From positions 310,001 to 374,000 of the forward strand of contig WFMF01000136.1 of NCBI GenBank assembly GCA_011033025.1: a stretch of 64,000 nt of DNA, read 5' to 3'. This DNA is from Beroe forskalii (taxonomy: Eukaryota; Ctenophora; Nuda; Beroida; Beroidae). A program made the position numbers and the translations under genes. Shown piece by piece: positions 1 through 10,600 of this stretch. Numbering within the stretch: position 1 is the stretch's first letter; each line of letters begins with the position of its first letter. The notes below the pieces were generated by a model. That model was not told where the DNA came from. It made no database searches and was given only the letters and a program-made list of their open reading frames with translations.

Positions 1-1
1 T

Positions 2-583
2 GCTGCAGGAGCTGCTGCCCCTCGTCGTGCACGAGCTGCTCCACCAGCGCGAGGCCAACTTTTCCAAAACAGAGCAGCCGAGGCAAGAAGAGCTGCTATC
101 CAACGACAGGTCGCGCAACGGAACGCCCCTCCACCCCCCCGACGACCAGCGCGAGCCCTCCAACCGGAGATTCGGCGAGAAATAGAGGATCGCGGTGAGG
201 GAGTTGTCATCCACGGGGGAGCTCATTGCACCTGCCCGGACATGGCGAACCGCCACTGCTACACACGCGGTAATTACAAAGGACTCATCAACATTACTCC
301 CGCCCTTCACATGCCCTTCTGCTGCAAGCCCGATACCATGACCTGTGACCTGGCTGAGGAGGGATACGCCATGTTCAAGGAGGCGGTAACAGAGATTGAG
401 AAGATGAAGAAGAGGATCGCGACAGCTGAAGAAATCACCGGGAAGTATCGAACGGACATTTTCCGCTTCAGATCGGTTGTTCAGCAAGTTTTTGGTACTT
501 TGGCTGAACTTGAGGGCGACGAATTTGACTGGCTGGAAGATATTGTGGAGAATTTTTATGTGGCCAATAATATTAATAACTGA
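2..583 (+). CDS. C-terminal part of an unrecognised protein (5' end outside window)
   Basis: An open frame runs from the window edge to a TAA at 581-583, giving about 193 residues with no stop, so the coding region enters from the left. The first ~65 residues are rich in Ala, Arg, Pro and Gln. A cysteine-rich stretch follows, containing HCTCPD, RHC and FCCKPDTMTC. The last ~80 residues are acidic and probably helical, with EIEKMKKRIATAEEITGKYR and DEFDWLEDIVENF. An ATG at 242 could give a 113-aa product, but the upstream frame is equally open and GC/CpG-rich, unlike the AT-rich flank, so I favour the longer reading. A poly(A) signal follows 54 bp after the stop. I do not recognise the family; a host gene or a mobile-element protein are both possible. 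Confidence 0.5.
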   Translation, partial: AAGAAAPRRARAAPPARGQLFQNRAAEARRAAIQRQVAQRNAPPPPRRPARALQPEIRREIEDRGEGVVIHGGAHCTCPDMANRHCYTRGNYKGLINITPALHMPFCCKPDTMTCDLAEEGYAMFKEAVTEIEKMKKRIATAEEITGKYRTDIFRFRSVVQQVFGTLAELEGDEFDWLEDIVENFYVANNINN

Positions 584-636
584 ACTGCCGGTTATAAGGC
601 GATAAAGCTGTAAATAGTTTGTAAATACTTCTAGTT

Positions 637-642
637 AATAAA
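637..642 (+). terminator. AATAAA polyadenylation signal
   Basis: A canonical AATAAA lies 54 bp downstream of the stop at 583 in AT-rich DNA. This fits the 3' end of the transcript of the preceding frame. Confidence 0.5.
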
Positions 643-1509
643 AGATGAATTATTGTACATCAAGATTGAAAGAAGATTGATCATGTATTTTCATGTTTTA
701 GTTTCTTGAGTATTTGGTAAATAATTGTTACTTTTTATTTTTAAGGCGCTTTGAATTTTAAATCATTCATGAATGTCCGTGTGTTAAGATGTAAGTTCTT
801 TCCAAAAGTCAAAAACTATTTGAGTTTTTGACAGATAATATTCATGCAATTAAATTGTAGGCGATTTTATTCCATAAATTTGTAGATAAGTACATCAGAT
901 TTTTTAATGATTTTAGTATAACTGGTCTCATCATTTTGTATGATCTAATTCCAAACTGTAATTTGAGGTAAGAATTTTGGATGTGATTCAGATTCTCGGT
1001 AACTGTAAAACTGGTACCTTACGAAATTTGGGGATTTTCGAAAAAAATCCCCATATTTTCGTGCCCCCAAAATTTCGATCCTCAAAATCATTTCCCCCAA
1101 ATTAGTTAATTGCGGGTTTGTGATTTACACTAACTGTGCATAAAATTTGGAATTTCCAGACAAATTTCAATAAGTATATCAGTGCAGAAGAGTTCAAAAT
1201 ATCTAAAATGCAGTTATTCCAAATAAAACCTACAATCGACTTGATACTTTGATAAAAGGGATCTTGTACTGGAAATTCTACTACATCGATCACCTCATTG
1301 ATGTTGGCCTTTTTCTGAAGTTCTGATTTTTTTCCCAAAAGTTACATTATTTTTCGAATTTGAAAAAAGGCGAAAATCCCCTAATTTAATTTGGGGTACG
1401 AAATTTGGGGATTTTTGATAAAAATCCCTATATTTTTCGAACCCCCAAAATTTCGATCCCCGGAATTATTGTCCCATGTTATTTTGTCTTGTAAGGTAGT
1501 TCTGATGAT
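643..1509. other. Intergenic AT-rich DNA with two copies of a small inverted repeat
   Basis: No convincing coding sequence. Around 1018-1088 and again at 1391-1461 there are two related hairpin-like blocks, each opening with ACGAAATTTGGGGATTT and closing with CCCCCAAAATTTCGATC. They look like short MITE remnants. Confidence 0.4.
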
Positions 1510-2191
1510 TAAGGGGGGGGGGGGGTTCATCCCTCACATTTTGGAAAACACGAATTTGAGATATGAGGTGGCCAGGATGGCCAGGGCGTGTACCAACATT
1601 TTGGCGGTGGTCTTGAGTCCATAGGTCCAATATTGCCCATGTGAGGCCTCGGAGCCAAAATGGCGTCCAAAAATCAAAATTTTACCTGATGGAGATAGAG
1701 CTTAGATTGCATTCGATTCGTCTCGACGAGCTGATCATTTTATTGTGTTTGTTTGTCAAAATCGGATGAAAAATGGCCAAGTTATGCCCATGCGAAGAGC
1801 ACGCGCCAAAGTGGAAGTTGGCCTATTTTGGGCCTAAAGATGGCCATTTTGGCCACTTTTTTGGAGATATGAGCTTCAAACTTGTTTTGCCCATCATTTA
1901 GGTCAAAATTGAGGGGCAAACCGATTTTTAAGTGAATTGGACATTATTTTGCCACTTTAGCCCATAAAAACCTTAAAAATCCACTAAATCGCTTATATCT
2001 CATCGCTTATTTCGATTTTCGGACGCCATTTTTGCTCCGAGGCCTCACATATATTGGACCTATGGACTCAAGACCACCGCCAAAATGTTGGTACACTATT
2101 GGCAACCCTGGCCATCCTCGGCCAACAACGCCTGGCATATCTCAAATTGTGTTTTTTTTCAAAATTTGAGGGTGAAAAACCCCCCCCCCTA
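1510..2191. mobile_element. Foldback/MITE element with G-run ends
   Basis: The left arm begins TAAGGGGG at 1510 and the right arm ends CCCCCTA at 2191. About 200 bp from each end is inverted-repeat related: the left has GGCGGTGGTCTTGAGTCCAT and the right has its complement near 2060-2085. GAGGCCTCGGAGC and GCTCCGAGGCCTC are paired further in. There is no coding potential, so this is a non-autonomous element. Confidence 0.65.
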
Positions 2192-3314
2192 AACCTAAGG
2201 GCGCCTGGGGGTGTGAGGTCGATTTTCGGTTTTTTTATGTTATTGATGTTTGAAAATCAAAAATCACTATTTTTTGGGACATTTTTGAAATTCATATTTT
2301 CAATTTTTGGCCTAAATCAAAAATCGGCTCGATTAAAAGTTTTGTTTTTATAGTATGTCCTTGAACATAACCAACATAAGGTTTCAAGAGTTTTTCTGAA
2401 AAACTGTTGGAGGAGATACATTTTATTAAAATTTATTTTCGGAAAAATTGCGTTAGAGTTTAGACTTAGATTTAGAAGTTCGCGTGCACTGTAATTCAAA
2501 TTACATTTTACTCTGTAAAGTGTACAGGCGAATCCGCAATTTCAAAAATTCATAACTTTGGCTACTACTACTAGGAACTATTTTTTTTTTCGAGGAGTAA
2601 AAAGTAAAACTACTGGTAGCTGGCGTTCTGTTCTATCAAAAACATCAAAAACCGGAGAAAAAACTCGAGGAAACTTTCACTGAGCGATTAGAAGAATCAT
2701 CATTATATCGCTACTTTCAGTGTCATTTTCATAAATTATAAACAAACCACAGTCGATATCGCCCAAAACATGGTCCATAAATCTCAAGCAGTTGTTCACA
2801 TCATGCTTAGCAATCGTTAAGATTCCACAAATTCGTGTAGGTACAATGCCAGCGTTAAAATTGAATGCCGAAACGCCACTTCTAAGTTTAAAATGCCCCT
2901 TGACTCGAGCAGCTCATTTCTAACTTGAATTAGAAAATGAAATTCCAGTCTACGCGTATCACCGGGCGCCAATTCCAGGGACGAAGGTGTCAAGTTTGTG
3001 CGGAGGTTCCACGCTCTGAAGCACGCTCCGACCCTCGGTCTTGGCATGGTGGATGTCAGGAAAGTGGACAGATCTAGCCGAGTTGTTGACCTGGATAGCG
3101 TCAAAACCAGCTCCAAACAAGATTGGTATGTTTGTATCACTATTGCCATGCCATTTAGCCATCTTTTTAACCTTTTGAGGCGCTACGCTTGCTGGCTTTT
3201 AATTTGCGGGGCGTGACAGCATGGAAAGTACTTTACATTAAATTTAAAAAAGTACCTAAGCGCGCCTCAAAGGGTCGAGATACCTCGGTTACCGAGGTGT
3301 CTCGACCATTTGAC
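2192..3314. other. Intergenic DNA, no supported gene
   Basis: AT-rich flank. Around 2820-3160 two minus-strand frames of 110 and 67 codons overlap with no recognisable domain. A near-perfect hairpin lies at about 3273-3305, with arms GTCGAGATACCTCGG and CCGAGGTGTCTCGAC. Exons upstream of the gene ending at 5344 should lie here or further left, but I could not identify them. Confidence 0.35.
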
Positions 3315-3578
3315 CTCATTTCATGGTTTGTCAGCTAGTGTAAATAGCTAAATACCACCCATGGTACCATGATCAGACTTTGCTTCGGTTTTTATTTGTG
3401 CTGTGCGCCACATTTCAACATTAGAGCATTTACATTCTGTCAACTTCAACTGCACACTCTGTCACCTATTATACACCACACTATCATCTCTGTTTGTGTC
3501 ACCCCTGACACCAATCTCTGCCACCCCTGACAGTTGACACCAATCTCTGTCATCCTTTGACACCAAACTTTTTCTAAG

Positions 3579-5344
3579 GTACGTTGATGCTCTCAATGAC
3601 CTTGATGTGAAGCGGTGTAGTGAAGACCCCACTGTAGCTGCCTTACTCAGTCAATTTGAGAGGTACTCTCAAACTGATTTGACGGACGAAATCAAATCTC
3701 TCAAGGTAACAGCTGAGAGTTAAATCGATGCTTCCCAACTTTTTGCGCGTCTACTCTGTACATACTCCCAAATTCCCACTTTACATACACTCCATACTTC
3801 TATTCTTGAAGGGGAGTATGTAGTGCATGCCATGTAATTGTAAAAGTTGGGAAATGGGAATAAGGAATAGGGATTCCCACTTTGTACAAACTACAAAGCA
3901 TGTACAACATAATCTTAATCCCTATTCCCTCATTCTACAATTTACAAAGTAGTGGCCAGGTAGCGCAGTGGTTAGGGTGTCGTACTTTCAATCGCGAGGA
4001 TGGTGGTTCGATTCCCGGCCTTGCCTACCGTACTAAGGGTGAGACCTCTCACCTAAGCAGCCACACGGTTCACTCAGCCGAGCGTACAGGAAACTGTGCG
4101 GGAGGGTTAAATGAGGAGCTGCCCATTGCAGCGAAGTCTTAGCCAGACGTTGCCTGCGAGTCGGGGCGCGCGCGCTTCGCGCGCGCGAGGGGGCCAGGCA
4201 ACGCCTGGCAACGAAGTCTCGGGCGAAGAAAGTATGGATTACACTTCCTTAACCGTCACTGGCCTGTTTACTTGAATCCTTCGATTCCTGTTACAGCTGT
4301 AGAAATAGAAGTAAAACCTTCGAAATAAAAAAATTACATAGCATGTACTTATGGATAGCAAACTCAGCTGTTCCAAGTCCCACTTTGAGCATACTCATAG
4401 TTAGAGCTATCGTCTAATTCCCCTGTCATGAGGACGATTGCACACTACCCTATTCCTACTTTTTACACAGCATGTGTTACATATTGCCATGTTCCCACTT
4501 TGTACCTCACTCCCATTTCCCACTTTCTACAAGTACATATAAGCCTGTATAACATTAACATACTCCCCACTCCCCCAGGCTAAGCTGTGCTATTTGACGC
4601 TCTCAATGCCAGTATACTACGTTCTCCAGCCGGACTATCAGTACGCTATAAGGGTGAGTAATCTACTCTTCAGTTGGACCCCTTTATTTCACAATCCCCA
4701 AATAGTTTCATGTTACTGATATATGCAAGAGAGATTAAAGTTGGAAATTATGATCGCTGCATCATAATCAGTTCGCAGAATTTACATCAATCACCACCAG
4801 GCCCGTAGACAGAGGGGGGGCTAGGGGGGCTGCAGCCCCCCTCGGAAGAAAAGGTAACATTTCAAAAAAATTGTTAGAAGAATAGTTTTTTTGACTGATA
4901 AACATAATTATGCTTTGGCTTGGTTAAATAGTGGCAGTTTACTAGTTTAATCGTATTCCGACTGTTATAGCTCGTTTATATTTTTCAATGCTCCAACTTT
5001 GACAAATATCGTCTTGTACATTTCCTGAACATTTCTTTATTGTAAATGTAAAAATCATCCTGCAGCACCCTAATTTCCCTAAAATTTTTCGGGGGCTCCG
5101 CCCCCTAACCCCCTGGCAGGGGCTCGCCCCTGGACCCTACTGGGGGCTGCGCCCCCAGACCCCTGCCGCAGCTTGCTCGCGGCGAAAGGGCCCCTCCCGG
5201 GAAAAAACCCTGGCTACGTGCCTGATCACCACCACATTTCACTTTCAGTTTGTTATCCAGAAAGGCCTTGGTGTCCACGAGGATTTCTTCGGCAGCTGGT
5301 TTAAAATGCGCTTCAAAAAGGGAAAACTAACCGCCCAAACCTGA
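3579..5344 (+). CDS. Last three exons of an unrecognised gene
   Basis: Three exons splice with conserved phase: 3579-3705 (starts phase 2, ends phase 0), 4579-4653 (75 nt) and 5249-5344 (ends TGA). The acceptors are TTTTTCTAAG, CTCCCCCAG and CACTTTCAG; the donors are AAGGTAACA and AGGGTGAGT. The 99-residue product begins YVDALNDLDVKRCSEDPTVA, has a hydrophobic middle with MPVYYVLQPDYQYAIR, and ends FKKGKLTAQT. Upstream exons were not found. A hAT-like MITE with an 8-bp target duplication lies in the last intron, and a minisatellite begins at the stop codon. In the duplicate at 60426-61386 all four exon substitutions are synonymous, which supports real coding. I do not recognise the family. 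Confidence 0.7.
3955..4116 (+). mobile_element. tRNA-derived SINE (copy 1)
   Basis: The element contains an A-box-like TAGCGCAGTGGTTAGGG at 3961-3977 and a perfect B box GGTTCGATTCC at 4005-4015. The tRNA-like part cannot fold a full acceptor stem, so it is a SINE head and not a tRNA gene. It sits in the intron after the 3579-3705 exon and recurs at 60777-60950. Confidence 0.75.
4117..4226. repeat. Short GC-rich MITE inserted in copy 1 only
   Basis: This ~110-bp block is absent at the matching position of the 60-kb duplicate. It includes the palindrome CGCGCGCTTCGCGCGCG and a CAGACGTTGCCTG / CAGGCAACGCCTG pair. The same family occurs near 5940-5990, 6235-6545 and 27535-27865. Copies of CGAAGTCT near both ends may be the target duplication. 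Confidence 0.55.
4798..5224. mobile_element. Non-autonomous hAT-like transposon with 8-bp target duplication
   Basis: The element starts CAGGCCCGTAGACAG and ends CTGGCTACGTGCCTG, an inverted pair of a kind common in hAT elements. It is flanked on both sides by ATCACCAC (4790-4797 and 5225-5232), an 8-bp duplication typical of hAT. It has GC-rich ends, is 427 bp long, has no transposase, and lies in the intron before the last exon of the 3579-5344 gene. Confidence 0.85.
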
Positions 5345-5626
5345 GACTCTAAGACTTGAGACTCTGAGACAGGGGACTCTGAGACTCTGAGACAAACCCT
5401 GAGACTCTGAGACACACCTGAGACTCTGAGACAAACCTGAGACTCTGAGACTCACCTGAGACTCTGAGACAAACCTGAGACTCTGAGACACACCTGAGAC
5501 TCTGAGACAAACCTGAGACTCTGAGACTCACCTGAGACTCTGAGACAAACCTAAGACTCTAAGACCTGAGACTCTAAGACCTGAGACAGGGGACTCTGAG
5601 ACTCACCTGAGACTCTGAGACACACC
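5340..5626. repeat. ~20-bp minisatellite starting at a stop codon
   Basis: Tandem copies of ACCTGAGACTCTGAGACAA-like units run from the last codons of the preceding gene (ACC TGA, 5339-5344) to about 5626. Variants carry CACACCT, CTCACCT and GGGGACT joints. Because the stop codon is part of the unit, the array appears seeded by the exon end and would form the start of the 3' UTR. Confidence 0.9.
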
Positions 5627-7619
5627 TCGTTTCTTATCATCTTAGCTGATGCATATTCATTATTCGGACGTATAATCCAAGGCGATATATCATAAATTCA
5701 AAACTTCTTAAATCAAATTACGTTTGGAAATTGGAGAGTTCATAGTATTTATCAATGTTTCATTCTATGCTCGATTTTGATTTGTTCGCTTACGAATCTA
5801 CTTTGATTGATGAATGTTAAATTTAATCACGTTGTTATTTATAGACATTTTATGTCCCTTTCACATTTGTGGCTAATGAAAATTTATTGAGTTATTTATG
5901 ATATTTTGAAAGTTTTTATGGCATACATCAACATGTTTTGTCAGACGTTGTCTGACCCCTTCGCCTTCGGCGGGCGGGTGGAAGATTTTATAATGACCAT
6001 TGCATTTGCATTATATTTGTAAAAAACAAATTGTATTATTTAGAAGAAAGAAGCACATTTGCGCGCTGCAAAATTTGAAAAGAAAAGACAGCATTCTTTA
6101 ACTTCTTTACAGTTACACAGATGTGTTTTTAATTTTACATATGCTTTTGCCAAGAATTATTAGAAAGTCCATTTGCGCAATGCGCTTAGCCATGTTGATT
6201 GTTGAACTTGATGCACTGAAAACTGAAAGACATTATCAGGCGTTGCCAGTGCCTGACCCCCTCGCCACGACTCGTCAGACGAGAAAAACAGACGTCAACG
6301 ATGCGTGACGGGGTATTGACCTTTTGAATTGTGGCGGCCGCGGCCTATTAGTATTACTACCGAAAAAAAGGAAAAAGCTTCAACTCAAGTTTTTACGCTG
6401 TGCCTGGGTATTTTCGTGGCGCATGATAGCGCGCAAATCTTGTCAGTGTCTGACTCTTGTCAGACGTTGTCTGACCCCTTCACCTTCGGCTGACAACGTC
6501 TGACAATCTGGCCCGAAGGCGAAGGGGTCAGACAACGTCTGACAATATGATTACGTAATACTTGAACGATCACCCCTAATGGCTAAAATTTAAAAAAAAA
6601 CGATATTGAAAATAAAACAGTTATAAATAAGTTTTGACTATTATAATAAAGATACAAACGTCAAACATGAATTGGATCAAACACTCATGCATCATGGATA
6701 CGAATATGCATCAAAATATCTGCTGAATAAAAGTTTATCTCATTCTCACAGTTCACGAGAAACCTCACATTCATAAAGACAAAACTACCAAGTACCACAA
6801 TTTAGAAAGGAAAAAAAGCTAAGTTCCTATTAAATAAAACCATATTCCAGACTTAGAACCATATTCTCTCAGTATCTCGATAAATGGGCAAAAATTTATC
6901 GAGAGTCCTAGACATTAGACAACTTTAGATACTCACAATTGCGCGCTACTCTACAAAACAGTCAACACTGACTGTTGTGAAGAGTTGCGCGCGTAATTGT
7001 TAGTATTATCGAGCACTCCTTTTCGAACGATTTGCACATTTCTGCGTGGCATGTAGAAATGCGGGAGGGTTGAATAGCATGCAGCAATTGTGCTTAAATT
7101 ACCATGATCTGAGGTTCAGTGGGCTGAACTCTCAAACTATTTATCATTGTTTACGTAAGCTAAATACGACTACGAGGCAAATAAGTCTTAAATATCATCA
7201 AATATACACATCATGCTATTGACCTATTTAAGTATGGGGATGTCTCTTAAAACAATCACATACAATACTTGTACATCATACATATCACATATAAACTTTA
7301 CATTGGACCAGAAGATAAGATGTAAGTCGTCCAAATGTTATCAAACCTCAGAAGGTAACATCCAAGATGGATTATTCAATTATTGCAAGAGTTTCATTTT
7401 AAACACTTCTTCAGTTAATCATAATACGTACCATACTCAGTTCAGATATAAGTCTATGGTTCACAGTTCAGATTCTTGCTTGAATCTACTTAGTCCTGTA
7501 AAACACTCCAAATGCATTTGCTAAATTTCACGCAATCACGCGTCTTGGGTCACGCGCCTCTAGTCACGCGCTTCTAGTCACCCGTCATGATATATCGTAT
7601 ATATGAGTGGGTGTCTCAA
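5627..7619. other. Intergenic DNA with MITE fragments
   Basis: No supported gene. Copies of a GTCAGACGTTGTCTGACCCC family occur near 5941-5975 and 6235-6270, and as a long hairpin at about 6457-6543 in which TTCACCTTCGGC pairs with a GCCGAAGGCGAAGG-type arm. The rest is AT-rich. The 3' UTR of the minus-strand gene ending at 7620 should extend into the right part. Confidence 0.4.
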
Positions 7620-10600
7620 TTACAGGAGACCATGCGAGGCCAGCGTGTCACCCAAGGAAGAGTAGAGCTCGAGTTGGCGTTCCGGGGGCATTCCGTAGAT
7701 AATGTTGAGGACGCTGCTCACACTTACACTCCTACAGGGGAAATGAGTTATTGATATTAGGTATGTGAGCAGAGATAGCAAAGACACTTGAAAATACCAT
7801 TGAAGGTTACCCAATACTGGTCAAATTGGATGATATTTTGATTTTTGAGCACACATTTCCACACATCAGAAGGTTTCAATAAAACCATTAAGATTCACTG
7901 ACTTGATGAAGCTGTAGTAGTAGACGAAGACGAATGTTCCCATGAGGAACTGGCAATCCATCCTGTCAATCACACCGCCGTGCCCAGGAATCAGGTCTCC
8001 GAAGTCCTGAGAGGGAGATCAGGGTCAGGAGTAGAATTGAAGTATTAGGGGAACTATTCATTGTTCATGCGGCTTTTTCGTCAAAATATGAAATACCTTA
8101 ATTCAATATGAACAGTGACATTGGCCGAAGAGCGGTCAGTTTACCGCTACTTTACACTGGTATTCTACCAAAAAACATGGATTACATTAAAACACCGGCT
8201 TTGGACTGACCTTCAATTTGAAAGCTCGTTTGAATCCGCTGGCAAAGAATCCTCCGAAGGGTGCGATGAGAGAAGCAAACATGGCCATCACAGCCCCGTG
8301 GAAATGGATGGGTCTCATGGAGAACTCAGACCAGGAGATACCGATCTGAAACAAGGGTATAGGAAATAGTCGAAGGAAATTTGATGGCACGCTGATAAAG
8401 CATGCAATGCTTGTGATTGACAAGGGTAAAAGTGAAAGGTAACTCAACACAAACCCAGATTTCAACTTGGGTAGTTCAAACTTACAATTGATAGCGGGCC
8501 TTTGATCACAGCAGGAACATTGAAGGTTTGCAGATTGAAAACGTATCCAGGGTCACAGTTGCTGATGACAAGCCAATTTCCATCGTACTGAAATGGAGAT
8601 AAGATGACGCATCCAAAAATCCTCTTAATTTTATGCGAATAAACGCGAAATTGGTAATTTTATGCGAATAAACGCATAATTTGTCATTTTCATTCGCTCT
8701 TTATATGAACTGCCAGCGCCAACCTCTTTTCTACCTTCTAAACCCTTTGAACTAATGATCTAAAGTGTGGATGAATCACAATGCGTTGTATTGTTGTAGC
8801 ATGGCAGGTGGTACCATATATATACAGCTGTTTAACAATCGTGTACATTTATATGTACACATCTATACACGAACTACGCCTCTACTTTAATTCTTCGCAT
8901 GAACTACGATACACACGTGACATAACAAACACGTTCAAAAAGAAAAGTGAATTTGCGAATTCCAGCTGAAACTACTGTAAAATTGTACATTTGTACACAG
9001 TGTTCAATGGTCAATTATACATTGCGTAAAATGTACGCACATTATAAACTCCTTGTGACAGTACCCACATTCCAGTACACATATGCCAACATGCCATCTC
9101 TGAAATGTAGAACACGGTACATCTAAGACGAAGTTCACTCATTTTATGGCAATATAACAGCAATTCTGTCAGATTCACGGAAATATATAAATAGACTTGG
9201 TGTTAAGAACTATCGTGTTTTATGTAGCATGTGTAAGTTTACACTAGTATTTCGACAGTTTTGTCGATCATGTGTTGGTTTTGGGAATCAATTCTAATTT
9301 CTGGTGACAGGAAAAAGAATGGAAGTTTTCAAAAATGACTTCCAAAATGTATTCATAAAAAGAGCGAATGATAGACGTCAAATATGTCGAACTCGAAGCA
9401 TTTCTGTCCTCACTTTATCGTTTACCTCCAAATCTAACATTTTCCTTGAGATCTAAAGCGAGGCAATTATGCCATCACATAAAATTTATTGCGAATTCAG
9501 GTCAATGACGTGTAATTACATCCTAAGTTGTAAGTATTAAAAGTAGGCAATTAAATAATTAATTATCTGGGAATTTATTACATAATTGGGTGGGACGCGC
9601 GCCAGTTCCATCAGTGAAATGACCGCGCCGCACATAAATGACGCTTTGAAAATGCCCCAGTAGACCTTACGACCCTTGCCACATTGCCACACTGCCACAC
9701 TCGAGAGTGTGGCAAACATAGTGTGGCACTGCGGCAGTGTGGCAGATTTTCGAGTTCTGCCACACTATTTTACGCTTTTTGCCACACTGCCGCACTGCCA
9801 CACTCAAAATCAGTGTGGCAGCCACACTGCCACACTCCGTTGTCCGACCTTACGAAGAGTGTGGCAGCCACACTACTCCAAAAGAAGAAAATTATTTGAT
9901 TGATTATTTTATTTCATTACTACGGTTGTTGAGATGAACCAGTTGCTGAACTTATCATCCTATGACGGGCTTACTACCCCTTGCCTGAAGATAACAGAGC
10001 ATTTGCTTCATTAATCAGTTGGTTCTTGCTGACCTTGGGAATTCCTAAACTTTTCTGTATAATCACATACGTCGCAATAGCAATGTCCTGTACGGAGCCC
10101 CTCAGGTGGTAACCAACATAACAGTTGGTTGCAAATGCGAGATAACTATAGAGTCAATGTGCACCAAAATTTAAGTGTTATACAAAATACATAACAATTT
10201 ACAATTGCATTTACACCTGACAATCACGTGTGAATTGTGATTCTAAACAAACACTACAGAGTAGATTTCTTTCACGTTCCATGATGTCACAGCTTACCAA
10301 ATATCAAATGATTGATCCGATCCAATCTTACATAGTTCATATCATTATTGCGGTGTGACAACAAATTAGGTATAAGCTGAAGAGCATATTCACGATGTCA
10401 AATCCTTATTCAATAAACCCGCCTATTGCAATATAAATTTTATTTACTACTCTTCAGATTACAGGAAAACTGAATTAGGTACATGCAACTAGCAAGTACC
10501 ACATTCCTTTTTAACTTCCTAAGTTCCTAGTAGGTACATATATTGCAACTTGTTTAAGGATGAGGATTATACATTCTAACTATTTGACGTCGCCAATATT

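Larger units (their letters stand above)
3315..4789. repeat. Segmental duplication, copy 1 (partner 60102-61482)
   Basis: From CTCATTTCATGG onward this block is near-identical to 60102-61482 on the same strand, about 57 kb away. It contains two coding exons, a tRNA-derived SINE and the intervening introns. Differences are mostly intronic indels: a ~110-bp insertion here at 4117-4226, a ~60-bp insertion before the exon in the other copy, and different junctions with later transposons. Confidence 0.9.

Noticed and set aside
2817-3162. Two overlapping minus-strand frames of 110 and 67 codons
   Set aside because: No recognisable domain, no splice or start context, and the two frames compete. Not enough to call a gene.
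3958-4030. Functional tRNA gene (also at 60783-60850)
   Set aside because: A and B boxes are present but the stems do not pair as in a true tRNA. The sequence continues into a SINE body that recurs in the duplicated block.
7213-7524. 103-codon + strand frame
   Set aside because: Low-complexity AT-rich DNA just 3' of the CDP-DAG synthase gene. No domain, and no repeat or splice support.
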